NCBI GenBank assembly: GCA_963693285.1
Contig: OY848919.1
Coordinates: 11,899,461 to 11,963,460 of the forward strand
Source of the DNA: Xestospongia muta
Lineage: Eukaryota > Porifera > Demospongiae > Haplosclerida > Petrosiidae
Length of the DNA: 64,000 bases
Direction of reading: 5' to 3'
Of the stretch, positions 1 to 11,163 are shown piece by piece (position 1 is the first letter of the stretch; every line of letters starts with the position of its first letter). The position numbers and the translations under genes were made by a program. Under the pieces are notes generated by a model. It had not been told where the DNA came from and ran no database searches. It saw only the letters and a list, made by a program, of their open reading frames with translations.

Positions 1-122
1 AGAATTGTACTGAATGTGCATCACTGCATGCATAAGAACTCTTGTTATAGCTATCTCTCTACAACCTGCTCTCATTGACTTTTATGCATTATTTTACATA
101 CTCCAATTGCAGCTGAAGGTAC

Positions 123-308
123 ATGGATCCCTTTTATGCGTTGTTCCTCTTTCACGACAATGTTCCCTCCTCCAACATCCACAGCTATTTTGACGTTTTC
201 CACTTCGAGTAACAAACCACTTTCTGGATCTACTATGATCTCTTTCTTCACAAGAGCTACACCGTCCTCTGTTGCAGCAATGGCCACTTGTCCGCCTATT
301 CTCGCCAT
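123..308 (-). CDS. First exon (partial gene) of a four-TM array gene, type-1 leader
   Basis: ATG at 308. The exon encodes about 62 residues before a GT donor at 122-121, at the same phase-0 place as in the sibling genes at 14.1, 16.5, 22.1, 26.6, 35.2 and 39.8 kb. Shared features are the MA start, a VDP.SG.L.E segment and a closing I-K-G-I block. The later exons (P-x-W-I micro-exon, TM1, TM2-4) would lie to the left of the window. Reading on without splicing would give a 78-aa stand-alone ORF ending at 72, which is less likely because the homologues all splice here. The function of this leader domain is unknown. A MULE transposon sits 78 bp upstream of the ATG, so the promoter is probably disturbed. 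Confidence 0.55.
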
Positions 309-385
309 GTTTGCAAAACAGTCGTCTTCTCCAAATCAGTGAGTACGAATAATTAAGTGTGGGGGTTCCGGGAGATTTTGCCGAC

Positions 386-2341
386 GGGAGTCAATTTTTT
401 CACCCAATTCGATGTGGTGACGTCACCATACACGTGTTTGTGGTCTGGGTGTTGTCAACTCGCGGGCGCGGGTGTCGTGGATAAAATTCCCGGGAAACTT
501 AAATGGAGTGCGAGTCCAACTCCAAGCCTAAGTGGGCAGTTGATCATGGCTTACAACTCTGTGGACAATATTATGAAGGCTTTGTAGATGATTATGATTT
601 TCTATTTAAACAAGCTCTTCAGCAATTTACATCTTCCAACATCTGGAGAAACAACAAACAGGTTCAACAATGGCTGTCTACAACATGGCTATCATGCCCT
701 ACACTTTGGGCACGTTCATATAGGGATCAGATTTACCATGCAGCAGTAAACACAACAAATGGGGTGGAATCACAAAACAAGCTCCTTAAATATAGCTATC
801 TTCCACAACAGAAGAATATTACCATATCAAGATTAGCCACTGTGCGAGGACTTTAATCCAGATATTCATCACAAGTACCTCTTCCTTAACTACAAGACAT
901 CTTCATTTTACAGAACCTACAATGATTTCGTTCCTAGATATCTACATGGACGGCCACGTCAAGTGATTCTTCATTGCCTAGAAAGGAAAAGTAGTTGTAG
1001 AAAATATGATGAATCAAATATTATTAGCCATGATACAGTGAATGGAGTGTTCACAATCAAAGGGTCATCAAGCAAACTGCACATAATAAATTTTGGAACT
1101 ACAAATGGGGAGCCTCCTTGTACATGCCTTGACTGGATACAGTGGAAACTACCATGCAAACATTTTTTTGCTGTGTTTAAGTTTTTTGATAAGTGGAGAT
1201 GGGACAGCCTACCTGAACAATACAAGTGTCAACCTAACATTTCTTCTGACATAGGGAGCCTGTCAACAGACAACCAGCCAACATGCAGTAGTGATCTTAT
1301 TCAAACAGACACTGATGAATGTTCAAATGTGGAATTACCAAGCAAGCAGGTATGAATTTAATTCACAGAAATTTTACATGTACAATCATATTCATGCTAT
1401 TTGTTGTCCTTATTTTACAGCTGTCATCAACTATATGCTTGAGAAATCGATGTCAAGCTGTGAGAATAATCCTGAAAGAGTTAGAGTCTCTTTCTTTTGA
1501 TATAGCAAGTGATGATGTAATCAAAGAACTTCAAGATGAATTACACGCAATAAAGGTCAAGTATCAAAAAAATGTTAGCAAAAAAATGGGCTACATTTGC
1601 ATACTCAAGTACAGCTGACAAGCTCATTTGAGAGAGTTCGAAAATTGAAGATAAAGTATAAGCGTTTGAGGCAACAAGTAGTTCTTTATGATTCCCTAAT
1701 TCCCAAAATGAAAGCAGGACGACCTAGAAATGAATATCACTATTGAAACAGAGCAGGAAAAAAAGCATCCAACTGGTGCAAGGTAACATTCGGTGTTGAC
1801 AACTATATTAGTTCAAATTTATTATTCTCTTAATCTTTTCAGAGAACATTATCATCTATACAAGATAAAGAAAATGGTTTGGCTGGTACAAATAAGACAA
1901 ATTCAATTGTTTAAGGCCTGATTGCGGTCAGTGTGTAAAATGACTTGACAAAGAAATTTGGTGGTCCTGGGCTGAAAAAGAAGGCTTGTAAGTACAGAAA
2001 ATGCATTAGAATTAAGAATGTCAACCATGAGCAGCAATCAACAGTACAGGTAAGTGCACTGTACATGTATATCACAATTTGTTCATTTGTCATATGTATA
2101 TAGGCCACAGACAGAAATACTTCCATTCATGTCTTACTTGAAGCAGATTATGGCCATTCCCAGTGTTATCCTCAGTCATCTGTCCAATCTACTATGAAAT
2201 TAATCTATAATCACCCTTAAGCTTGAGTCAGTATTCAGTTATTAATTTATTTATTCGTAAACTAATTATTATTATAATTATTTAATAACAAATACGTTTT
2301 GTGACGTCACCACATCGAATTGGGTGAAAAAATTGACTCCC
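386..2341 (+). mobile_element. MULE-type DNA transposon, internally decayed
   Basis: The ends are perfect 41-bp inverted repeats at 386-426 and 2301-2341, beginning GGGAGTCAATTTTTTCACCC. The element is flanked by an exact 10-bp direct repeat, TTTTGCCGAC, at 376-385 and 2342-2351, which is the target-site duplication expected of Mutator-like elements (8-11 bp). Inside, the plus strand carries fragments of a transposase with a SWIM zinc finger. At 1956 bp with a broken ORF and no visible DDE N-terminal half, it is a non-autonomous derivative. The intact ends and duplication suggest fairly recent insertion. Each inverted repeat contains the palindrome TGACGTCA. Confidence 0.9.
503..1618 (+). pseudogene. 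Broken MULE transposase (C-terminal part with SWIM zinc finger)
   Basis: Two reading frames carry one protein. Frame one (503-856) holds the block with N-T-T-N-G-V-E-S-Q-N, typical of the region after the MULE catalytic core. After a frameshift near 850 the text continues through 963-1355 with C-T-C-(x)n-C-K-H-F, the C-x-C-x(n)-C-x-H signature of the SWIM zinc finger found at the C-terminus of MULE/FAR1-like transposases. A further Leu/Glu-rich tail is readable to about 1618. The N-terminal catalytic half is not visible, so this copy should be unable to make active transposase. Confidence 0.8.
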
Positions 2342-2576
2342 TTTTGCCGACACGTCGGAGGTGGCTCCTCGGTCAGGAATTTGTATTATATTTTGCGCGT
2401 GCAAAACTCGTAGTTGTATATAATGTACGTAGTTTACCAGGTGGATCTCGTCTTCATGGAGTTGATTCCTCTCGTATATGATGCTAATGTATACGCCATT
2501 GCCCTCAATAGAAATGTTAACAAAATATTATTGGCAAAGAAAGTTAAAAGAATATACCAGTATATATATATATTGA

Positions 2577-4049
2577 TTATTTTGCCTGTTCTTTACCATA
2601 AACTAAGCATATATCAGAAAACCAAGTACTCTGAAAAGTTCCTTGATATTCTTCTTCAGCAGTCATTCCGTCCTTATAGATCTTAGTTAGATTAGCAACG
2701 TAAGGAACCTCAAGTATGTGTTTAGTTCCTTCAACTACTACAGTCATTGCAGTATGAGGAGGAACAGTATAGCTTATGTCCTGGTTTCTGTCAGTGCAAC
2801 GCAAGATAGGATTGCCCCAGTTAGTGGTAGTGAGTTTTACATTACCAGCTAAATATTTTTGAACATTTGAAGGCATAGCACCTCCAATGATTTCTGTAAG
2901 TAGAAAAGAAAATAGAAGTTATTAGTTCATGAAACAAAAAATAGACCTTGTATACTTTTAAATAATAACTCAAACTAGTCAATAAATGACTAAAAGTGTG
3001 TTATTTTTTTGTAGTCAATGTATCATGATACAGTATAGTTGACATAATTAATAACTCTGTTATAGAATGGTCTTGCTACTCATAAATGCATTTTGCATTG
3101 ACAACGGCACATCAGATAAAGTACTATTAGAAATGTAATATAATCTACAGCTATATTAATGTATTACATTGTAAGTACCTGCTGAAACACGAGGATATAC
3201 ATTCCATGAACTATAACCAAATCTACGTAAATTTGGACTTTCATCCACCTTTGGCTTCTTCTCAGGTAGAATTCCAGTAGGAGTGACAGACACTATGTCA
3301 TGATTATCGTCAAAAGGAATATATGGTACACCACATTTAAAATGTGTTAAAGGTCCCTTTTTTGTGGCCTTGTCATCCAACCACGTAAATGTTTCTGTGA
3401 TAAAGAGCGAAGTTTTGGTTGTCATTTTCTGAGGCAACGATGAGGTATTATTTATAGGAGGAACATTACCTAAACCAACACAGGGGATAGTAATGTGTTT
3501 CACAGCACTAGCACTGGTGTTGTATTTGACATCATATAATGTTTGCTGAAATATCTCTTCTACAGTCTCTACTTTTTCCTTAGTCACCAAAACCTCATAT
3601 TTATCAAATGTACTAGTTGTATTAGTATCAGTAAAATAAACAGCCAACATGCCTTCACGAGGATTGACTTTTCCAACTATATAGTTCTTTTCACCTTTGC
3701 CTAATTTTGTTCGACCGATATAATATAGTTTACCAGGTTTCTCGAAGCCACAATTAAGTGCATTTGGAGGGATGTTGTCACCAGTGGTCTTTACCCAATC
3801 TAATACATCTGTGGCATTTGGACATACTAGAGCCTCATAGGAAGAATAAAATTGAATTTGTAACTTTGGCGAAACAGAGAGGCAATTTTTATAACTTTTC
3901 ACTATCACACCTGGATTTAAGCTTTCATCATAATTTCGTGCTCGACCAATATAGACTGTCTCTCCAGCTATTTTTCCTCCCTCTACAGCATATTTGGGGA
4001 CTTCACCATCACTGGCTTTGACCCACTTTAGAGTTGTGGCTTCTTCCAT
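2577..4049 (-). CDS. Natterin-like protein 1 (DM9-DM9-aerolysin-fold)
   Basis: Two exons on the minus strand: 4049-3179 and 2893-2577, joined by a phase-1 intron (GT donor, AG acceptor), giving 395 aa. I prefer the ATG at 4049 because the reading then begins MEEATTLKWVKA, like the siblings; an upstream in-frame start at 4112 would add 21 residues. The N-terminal half is two DM9 repeats, each with the W-V-K-(A/T).(D/G)G..(P) and Y.GR blocks. The C-terminal half matches the aerolysin/ETX-MTX2-like fold: a Ser/Thr-rich amphipathic stretch, then V-P-P-H-T-A-M-T-V and E-E-E-Y-x-G-T-F. DM9 proteins bind mannose-type glycans in molluscs, and natterin-like proteins form membrane pores. No signal peptide is seen, so the protein is cytosolic or leaderless. 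Confidence 0.82.
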
Positions 4050-4383
4050 GACCTTACTAATGTCTTGGGTGGACACTAAAAAGTAGTTAATTGTTCCAAC
4101 AGCTCCGCCCAATTTATTAACTCGTGCTAAATAATTATATATTAATATTACAAACTATCGAATAATGTGCAAGTGGTGACTAGTCTCATTTCCATACTTA
4201 TGCTTATAGGTCTGGGCCTGCTATGATGGTTATTTACTATTGCCTGTTAACTTTAAAAGTCAATATAAAATTAAATGTAACTGCCTGGAGGCAATAAAAT
4301 ATTTAATAAAAATAAAAAACTAAATTCAAAGAAGTTTTAGTTATACAAACATGCTAGAGTAAAAAGAACAAAAAATAAAGATT

Positions 4384-5732
4384 TCAAATTGCTTCTTCTT
4401 TGCTATAACCTACACCTATGTCAGAAAACCAAGTACTTTGAAAGGTACCACGATATTCCTCTTCAGCAGTCATTCCGTTACTATAGGTCTTACTTAGATT
4501 AGCAACATAAGGAATATCAAGTGTATGTTTTGTTCCTTCAATTACGACAGTCATTGCAGTATGAGGAGGAACATTAGCACTTATTTCTTGCTTCTGAATG
4601 ATATAATGTGAGATAGGATTACCCCAATATGTAGTAGTGAGAGGACCATCCCTATGATAAGAGAATGTTTCGTCAAAATTTGGCGGTAAGCGTCCTGCAA
4701 CCATGGCTACAAGATAGAAACATCAAACTATAAAATCAATGATTATTAGACATACATGTAATTCATTTCCTGTACAATACTAACTCTACAAATTACACTA
4801 CAAACCACAAAAATGCAGTATATATATAGCACAATAAACAACTTTATAAATATCATTAACAATTAAAGGTTTATACCTGATTTTACTCTTGGTACGACAT
4901 TCATTGGTTCAGAGGACAAGCTATGTAAATTTTCAGAGTTCTCATGTTGTTGTATCATTTGTGTTGGTAGAACACCTTCTGGAGTAATATACACAGTATT
5001 ATCTTCAAAAGAAAAGTAAGGTACACCACATCTGAATTCTGTTTTAGGTGTATTGATCATATTTCGTGGGACTTTGTCAGTCCATGAAAATGTCTCTGTA
5101 ATAAAGAGAGAAGTCTTTGTTTTCATTTTCTGAGTCAAAGTTGATGCATTTCTCACAGGAACATTGGCCAAAGCAACATTGGGAACTTTGGTATGCTTTA
5201 TAGCTTCAGAACTTGTATCATATATGATATCAGATAAAGTTTGCTGAGATATTTCTTCAATAATTTCTACTTCACCTTTGAACACCAAAATCTCAAATGT
5301 ATTGTGTGTAGCAACTGGTCCCACACTAGAAGAAACAGTTAAAACACCAGTACGAGGATCAACCTTACCAGGGACCAAATCCTTCTTTCTACCTTTGACT
5401 ACTAGTGCTCGGCCGATATAGTAAGGCTTTCCAGGTTCCTCATAGCCACCTTCAACTGCATTTGGAGGAATATTATCACCAGTAGTCTCCACCCAATCCA
5501 AAACCTCAGCTGAACGGGGACACACCAGTACTTCATATTGGGGCATACAGGCTTCATTGCCATCATTGAAGAAACAGTCGCTACCCTTTGTAACTCTTCC
5601 TGGTACCAACCTGTCACGCGTATTTACACGACCAACATAGGCGATCTCTTTGCCTATTTTTCCTCCTTCTACAGCATTCTTCGGAATATGTCCATTGCTA
5701 GCTTTGATCCATTTTAGATTTGCAACCGCCAT
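4384..5732 (-). CDS. Natterin-like protein 2 (DM9-DM9-aerolysin-fold)
   Basis: Exons 5732-4877 and 4706-4384 (phase-1 intron) give 392 aa. The ATG at 5732 starts a short lead into the first DM9 repeat (L-K-W-I-K-A-S-N-G). The second repeat contains T-T-G-D-N-I-P-P-N-A-V-E-G-G and Y-Y-I-G-R. The pore-forming domain starts around residue 175, and the intron cuts it before the V-P-P-H-T block. The gene lies 115 bp downstream of the stop of natterin-like 3 and 334 bp upstream of natterin-like 1, all in the same direction. No break is visible. The domain order is seen; pore formation is inferred from the fold family. Confidence 0.83.
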
Positions 5733-5847
5733 CTTGAACGTTGGGTGGTATTATTGTAGCCCCACCCTCAAAGAGGATTAAATTTTCACATTCTTTTATA
5801 ATAGATGAGAACTAGAAGATACAAAAGTAATGAATTATGTATCTTAT

Positions 5848-7384
5848 TTACATTTCTTTTGCGTCATAACCTATACCTATATCAGAAAACCATGTACTTT
5901 TAAATGTTCCATGATATTCTTCATCAGCATTCAATCCATTTTCATAAGCTATTCTCAGAGTGGCAACAAAGGGGACCTCAAGTATATGTTTTGTTCCCTC
6001 AACTATTGCTATCAATTCATTATGTGGAGGAACATCAACACTTAAATCCTGGTCCCAAGGGATATAGCGCAAAATAGGTTGGCCCCAGTTTGAAGTAGTG
6101 AGTTGATAATTGTAAGATATCATTTGTTCATGGCGTTCAGATAAACTTCCAGCAACCATAACTAAATAAAGAAGTACATTATAGGACTTAAAGACATATA
6201 ACCCTATTATTAATGGATGATATCTATCACCATGCAAGCTAATGTAATTGCCAATAAGTAAGTATTAATTAAGATAAATGATTAATAGTAATATTATTAA
6301 TCATATAGCTGGATTTATGAATTTATGAATACAAGCATGTTATGATGATAGTCATATACTTTCTATGATTTAAAGTCACAAATTAATGCCAGGCATAAAA
6401 AGTAGGGGTGCTATAGAGCCTTTCCCTATTATGTTCACAACTCAAAATTAAAGTAGGCTGATATTAATTGTATTGTATTAAATACAAATAACACAGTTAT
6501 GATAATGTACCTGATGTGACTTGAGGTAACACATTCTTTGGATAATGTGTATACACTATTTGATCGGATGGTAATATCTGCTCAGGTAGAACAGCTATAG
6601 GAGTAACATATATAGCATCATCTTTAAAAGAAAAGTAAGGCACACCACATTTGAATACTGTCTTTAGTGAACTGTTGCTTTGTGGTACATTATCACTCCA
6701 TGAAAAGGTTTCGGTAATTAAAAAAGAAGTGCTTGCTTTTACCTTTTGAACAGATGATGACGTATTTCTCACAGGAACATTGGCCAAAGCAACATTGGGA
6801 ACAATAGTATGTTTTATAGCTTCATGACTTGTATTATATCTGACATTACATAATGTTTGCTGAGATATTTCTTCGATAATTTCCGCTTTATCCTTTAACA
6901 CTAAAATCTCAAACTCACTGTATGTAGTAATCTGTGGATGATCATAGCCAAAACCACTTGCAAGCGTCAAAACACCAGCACGAGGATCAACCCTCCCATG
7001 TACCATATCCATTCCTTCACCTGTCCGTATTCTTCCAATGTAATATGGTTCACCAGGTTTTTTGTAGCCTCCTTCGACTGCATTTGAAGGAATGTTATCA
7101 CCAGTGGTTGTCACCCAATCGAATGCCTCAGCAGTATTTGGACATACTAGCATATCATAATTGGAATCACGACACTCACCATATTTTGTATCTGGTGGAA
7201 CATAGCTACAAGGGCCATTCCCTATAACTCTACCTGGAACTAAGCTTTTGTCAGCACGTACGCGATCAATGTAGACGCGACCAATGTAGACAGGCTGCTC
7301 GGCTAATGTTCCTCCCTGTACAGCATGAGCGATAGGTCTATCTCCATAACGGACTTTCACCCACTTCACTGTGATGGTTTCCAT
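5848..7384 (-). CDS. Natterin-like protein 3 (DM9-DM9-aerolysin-fold)
   Basis: Exons 7384-6511 and 6161-5848, with a phase-1 intron of about 350 bp, give 395 aa. The reading frame is open 36 codons further upstream, but the start at 7384 (METITVKWVK) fits the family and follows the C-rich promoter box. Two DM9 repeats precede the aerolysin-like domain. The second exon has a divergent first third but keeps the P-P-H-(N/T) and G-T-F-K-S-T-W-F-S-D-I-G blocks; its H-N-E variant replaces the usual H-T-A after P-P. The promoter is compressed: only 91 bp separate its ATG from the stop of natterin-like 4. Confidence 0.82.
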
Positions 7385-7475
7385 GTTGCTCTCTTTACTG
7401 ATGGAAGGGTAGGCTGGAGAATTATAACCCCGCCCCGTATGCAAAGACTGTACATTATATAAGTTTATAAAAAAA

Positions 7476-9268
7476 TTAAATTGGTGTTTCATTTTTAAAA
7501 GCTATGCCTATATCAGAAAACCAAGTACTTTTAAATGTGCCGTGATACTCTTCCTCAGCAGTCATTCCATTTTTGTAGACCTTGCTTAGATTAGCGACAT
7601 AAGGAACTTCAAGGATATGTTTAGTTCCTTGTATTACTACTGTCAGTGTAGTATGAGGAGGAACGTTAGCACTCAATTCCTGGTTTCTAGTGATTTGGCG
7701 TTTAATGGGATGTCCCCAAGGAGTTGTGGCAAGTATATTTTCAAAACGCTCTCTTTCGAATTGCCTTCCATTTGGAATATCAGGTGGAAATGATCCTGCA
7801 ACCATAGCTATACCAATGAAAAATATACTACTAGAATAAAATAACTAAACAAAACAAACTATTAAAATTGAAGATCAATACATTGATAGTATATTAATAA
7901 CTTTGCATGGAGGCTACTTTTGTACATGTAACAAATAGGAAAAAATTAAATTTAGATTAATATTGATAATTACAAATTTTGTAGCTATTAGCAAATTAGT
8001 TTGGACATTACATGAAAGGTTCTGTTTTAACACTATTTTATCTTTATAAATGTGTTCTCTTTTATATTTCATCATTGTTGATGAGATTCATATATGAATA
8101 ATTCGTATACATGCCCTCTTTTGCAGGATTTAATTTCACAAAGCTTAAAAACTGAATATGCAAAAATCAACTAACTCGCTTGAAAAATTTACTTTACATT
8201 AACAAATTTAATGTTTCTAAAAAATACATTAAATATACTTAATATGGTAGACAGGAAGTAATCATGCCTACATGCATAAAATGTGTATATAGTATTATGA
8301 TCAAGACACATACCCATTTTAACAGGAGGTTCCACATTACGTGGATTATAATAATTGTATAGATCCATAGGAGATTCTTCATCTAACTTAAGCATCTGGC
8401 CTGGCAGGATACCTTGAGGAGTAACACATACAATGTCACTTTCGCCAAAGGAGAAAAATGGTACACCACATTTTAAATCTGTTGCTGGTGCATTATAAAG
8501 GTTTTCTCCAGATTCTTCTTTAACCCATGAAAATGTCTCGGTGACAATATATGAAGTATTACTTTTAATTTTCTCCGGTAAAGAAGACACATTCTGAAGA
8601 CATACATTAGCTAAAGCAACCCCAGTAACTGTAGTGTGTTTCATAGCACTTGTGTTGTAGCTCACATCATCCAAAGTTTGCTTGGATATCTCTTCAATAA
8701 TCTCTCCTTCTCCTTTGAGTACTAAAATCTGAAATTCCTTAAACGTGACTACCACTCTAGATCTATCCTCACCAGTGCCAACCATTAATTCACCAACACG
8801 AGGATCAACTTTGCCATGAACCCAGTCCTTCTTCCTGCCTTGACGGCATTTTATTCGACCAATATAGTAAGGCTCTCCAGGTTTTTCAAAACCACCTTCA
8901 ACTGCATTGGGTGGAATGCTATCACCTGTAGCATCTACCCACTCTAACACCTCAGTAGCATTGGGACATACCAAGACTTCGTAATTTGAATGACTTTTAC
9001 GTTCATAACTTGTTTCTGGTTCAATATATAAACAAGTGTTTGAGCTTTTCATAACTATACATGGAATCAAGTTATCAGAAATTTTAAAATTGCGGTAACC
9101 TGGCACACGACCAATGTATACAGTCTCTCCAGCCAATGTTCCTCCCTCCACAGCATGTTCTGGAAAAGCCTTATAATCAGCTTGAATCCATTTAAGAGAT
9201 CCCATTTTAGATACCTCTCCCTCTTCCTGAGGAAGAGTCTCCATTACTTCATCTAAAGACTGTTCCAT
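7476..9268 (-). CDS. Natterin-like protein 4 (DM9-DM9-aerolysin-fold, longest copy)
   Basis: Exons 9268-8314 and 7807-7476, joined by a phase-1 intron of about 506 bp, give 428 aa. The N-terminus carries an acidic extension of about 27 residues before the first DM9 repeat (M-G-S-L-K-W-I-Q-A-D). Internal methionines could also serve as starts, but 9268 directly follows the GGGCGG-type box. The second DM9 repeat and the aerolysin-like region are complete. The second exon opens with a longer, Phe/Arg-rich insert before the conserved V-P-P-H-T. No signal peptide is visible. Confidence 0.82.
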
Positions 9269-9667
9269 TTTTGGGCGGTGTCAGACAATAAACCACACCT
9301 TAAATACTATGACAACTGAAACATTCACTGGCTGACCTTCAAAATTGTCACCTCTTGTTAAAAAATGCTGAGATTAATTTTGTTAATTTTGGAAACCAAG
9401 TGCTTATAATTTTCACAATATTCTTTCAATTATAATTTTTACTTTAACATTTTCTTTAAGCACCAATATATTCAATGTATTTGATTTTTATCCTTCCTGA
9501 CTGAACGAGCATTGAAGATCATAATATAGTGAGAATCTTTATGCTTGTCTTTGTCCTTAAGTATATGAAATTTAACTAGGTTTCTTTTATGTATACATTA
9601 CTTTTGTCACTTTGCTAAATAAAATTTTAAAATAATAGAAAAAGGTTTAAAGGTCATGCAATGACTA

Positions 9668-11090
9668 CTAAATTGTGTGTTCTTTGTCATATGCTATACC
9701 TACATCAGCAAACCAAGTACTTTGAAATGTTCCATGATACTCTTCTTGAATGTACTGTCCACTTTTGTAGTACTTGAACATTTTAGCAATGTAAGGAACC
9801 TCAAAAATATGTTTAGTTCCTTCGACTACTACAGTAATAGCAGTATGTGGAGGAACATTAGCACTTAATTCTTGCTTGCGAGTGATGTAATGTAATATTG
9901 GATTACCCCAGAAGGTAGAAGCAAGTACATGGTCAGCACCTACTGTTGACGTTCTATTGAACATTGGTAATACTTGTACAGACACAACTATAATTAAAAC
10001 AAAATTTAATAATGGTATATTCCTTTAATTAAACATATATACTATATACTTGTGCATTAAACTATCAAATGACAATAAAGTTGTGCTTGCTAGTTTGGTA
10101 GGTACAGGGAAAATCATTACTGTACTTATAAAGATAATACTTCATAGACATACCTGTTCTGACATTGGGTATGACCTTTTGTGACTCATCTATACCTTCT
10201 AATATGTTATTGTGAGATGTCTTATAACAATCAAATATATGATTTGGATTTTGCATCTGTTTTGGCAAGACACCATCAGGAGTAACACATACTTCTTTGT
10301 TACCAAAGGAGATATAAGGTACACCACAATGGTATTCCGTCGGTATTGCAGTGGTCATATTTTGTGGACATTCATTGGACCATGAAAAAGTCTCTGTGAT
10401 GAATAGAGAGGTAGTAGTTTTAATTTTCTGAGGTAAAGATGATTCGTTCTCTACAGGAACATTAGCCAAAGCAACATTTGGCATTATAGTATGTTTGACA
10501 GCATCAGGATTTGTGTCATATCGAACATCACGAAATACTTGTCTAGATATCTCTTCAACTAATTGTGCCTCTCCTTTGCTCACTAGAATCTCAAACTTAT
10601 CAAATGTAGCAACTTTGTTTGTACCAACAGACTTACAAGTAACCAAACCTCCAGCTTTAAGATCAACTTTACCAGGAACTAAGTCCTTTTTTTTGCCTTT
10701 ACCAAGATATGTCCTACCAATATAATAAGGTCTTCCTGGCTCCTCACAGCCACCTACTACTGCATTTGGAGGGATGTTTCTCCCAGTAGTCTCCACCCAC
10801 TCCAAGGATTCGGCAGCATATGGACAAACTAAAGCTTCATACTTGTCGCTACGACGCATGTAGTTGGAATCAATATAGCCACAACCTCTACTATGCTTTA
10901 CAATTATACCAGGGATCCAACGATCACTACCGTAGTTAACACGACCAATGTAAATAGTCTCTTCACCTACTATTCCTCCTTCCACAGTATCTTTTGGAAC
11001 ATCCCCTTCGCTGGCCTTCACCCACTTTAATGCTCCATATTGAAATCCCTTTGTGTTTCCTTGCTGACAGACAGAAGGTAGCTCCTCCAT
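9668..11090 (-). CDS. Natterin-like protein 5 (DM9-DM9-aerolysin-fold)
   Basis: Exons 11090-10154 and 9987-9668 (phase-1 intron) give 418 aa. The ATG at 11090 adds about 22 residues before the first DM9 repeat (A-L-K-W-V-K-A-S-E-G-D). In the second exon the block that is usually L-S-K-V-Y-K-N-G-M-T is changed to M-F-K-Y-Y-K-S-G-Q-Y. This may alter the tip or receptor-facing part of the pore-forming domain. The gene is head-to-head with natterin-like 6, with 73 bp between the two ATGs. Confidence 0.82.
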
Positions 11091-11163
11091 CTTCTCTAAC
11101 GTTGGGTGGAGTTACTTAATTAAATTTCTGAGTCTCAACTCCTTACACACCGCCTCTTTTTTA
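11091..11163. promoter_or_regulatory. Shared bidirectional promoter of natterin-like 5 and 6
   Basis: Only 73 bp separate two divergent start codons. The segment is almost symmetric: GGGTGG at 11104-11109 near the minus-strand gene and CACCGCC at 11148-11154 near the plus-strand gene, with a TTAATTAA core between them. On each coding strand this reads as a C-rich CACCC/CCGCC box just upstream of the ATG. Such boxes are classical KLF/Sp sites. The use of those factors here is inference. Confidence 0.55.

Noticed and set aside
2414..2686. 90-aa plus-strand ORF
   Set aside because: Overlaps exon 2 of natterin-like 1 on the opposite strand; low-complexity start and no similarity.
4049..4112. Longer N-terminus for natterin-like 1 (start at 4112)
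   Set aside because: Adds residues not found in siblings and would place the promoter box inside the coding region; 4049 fits better but is not proven.
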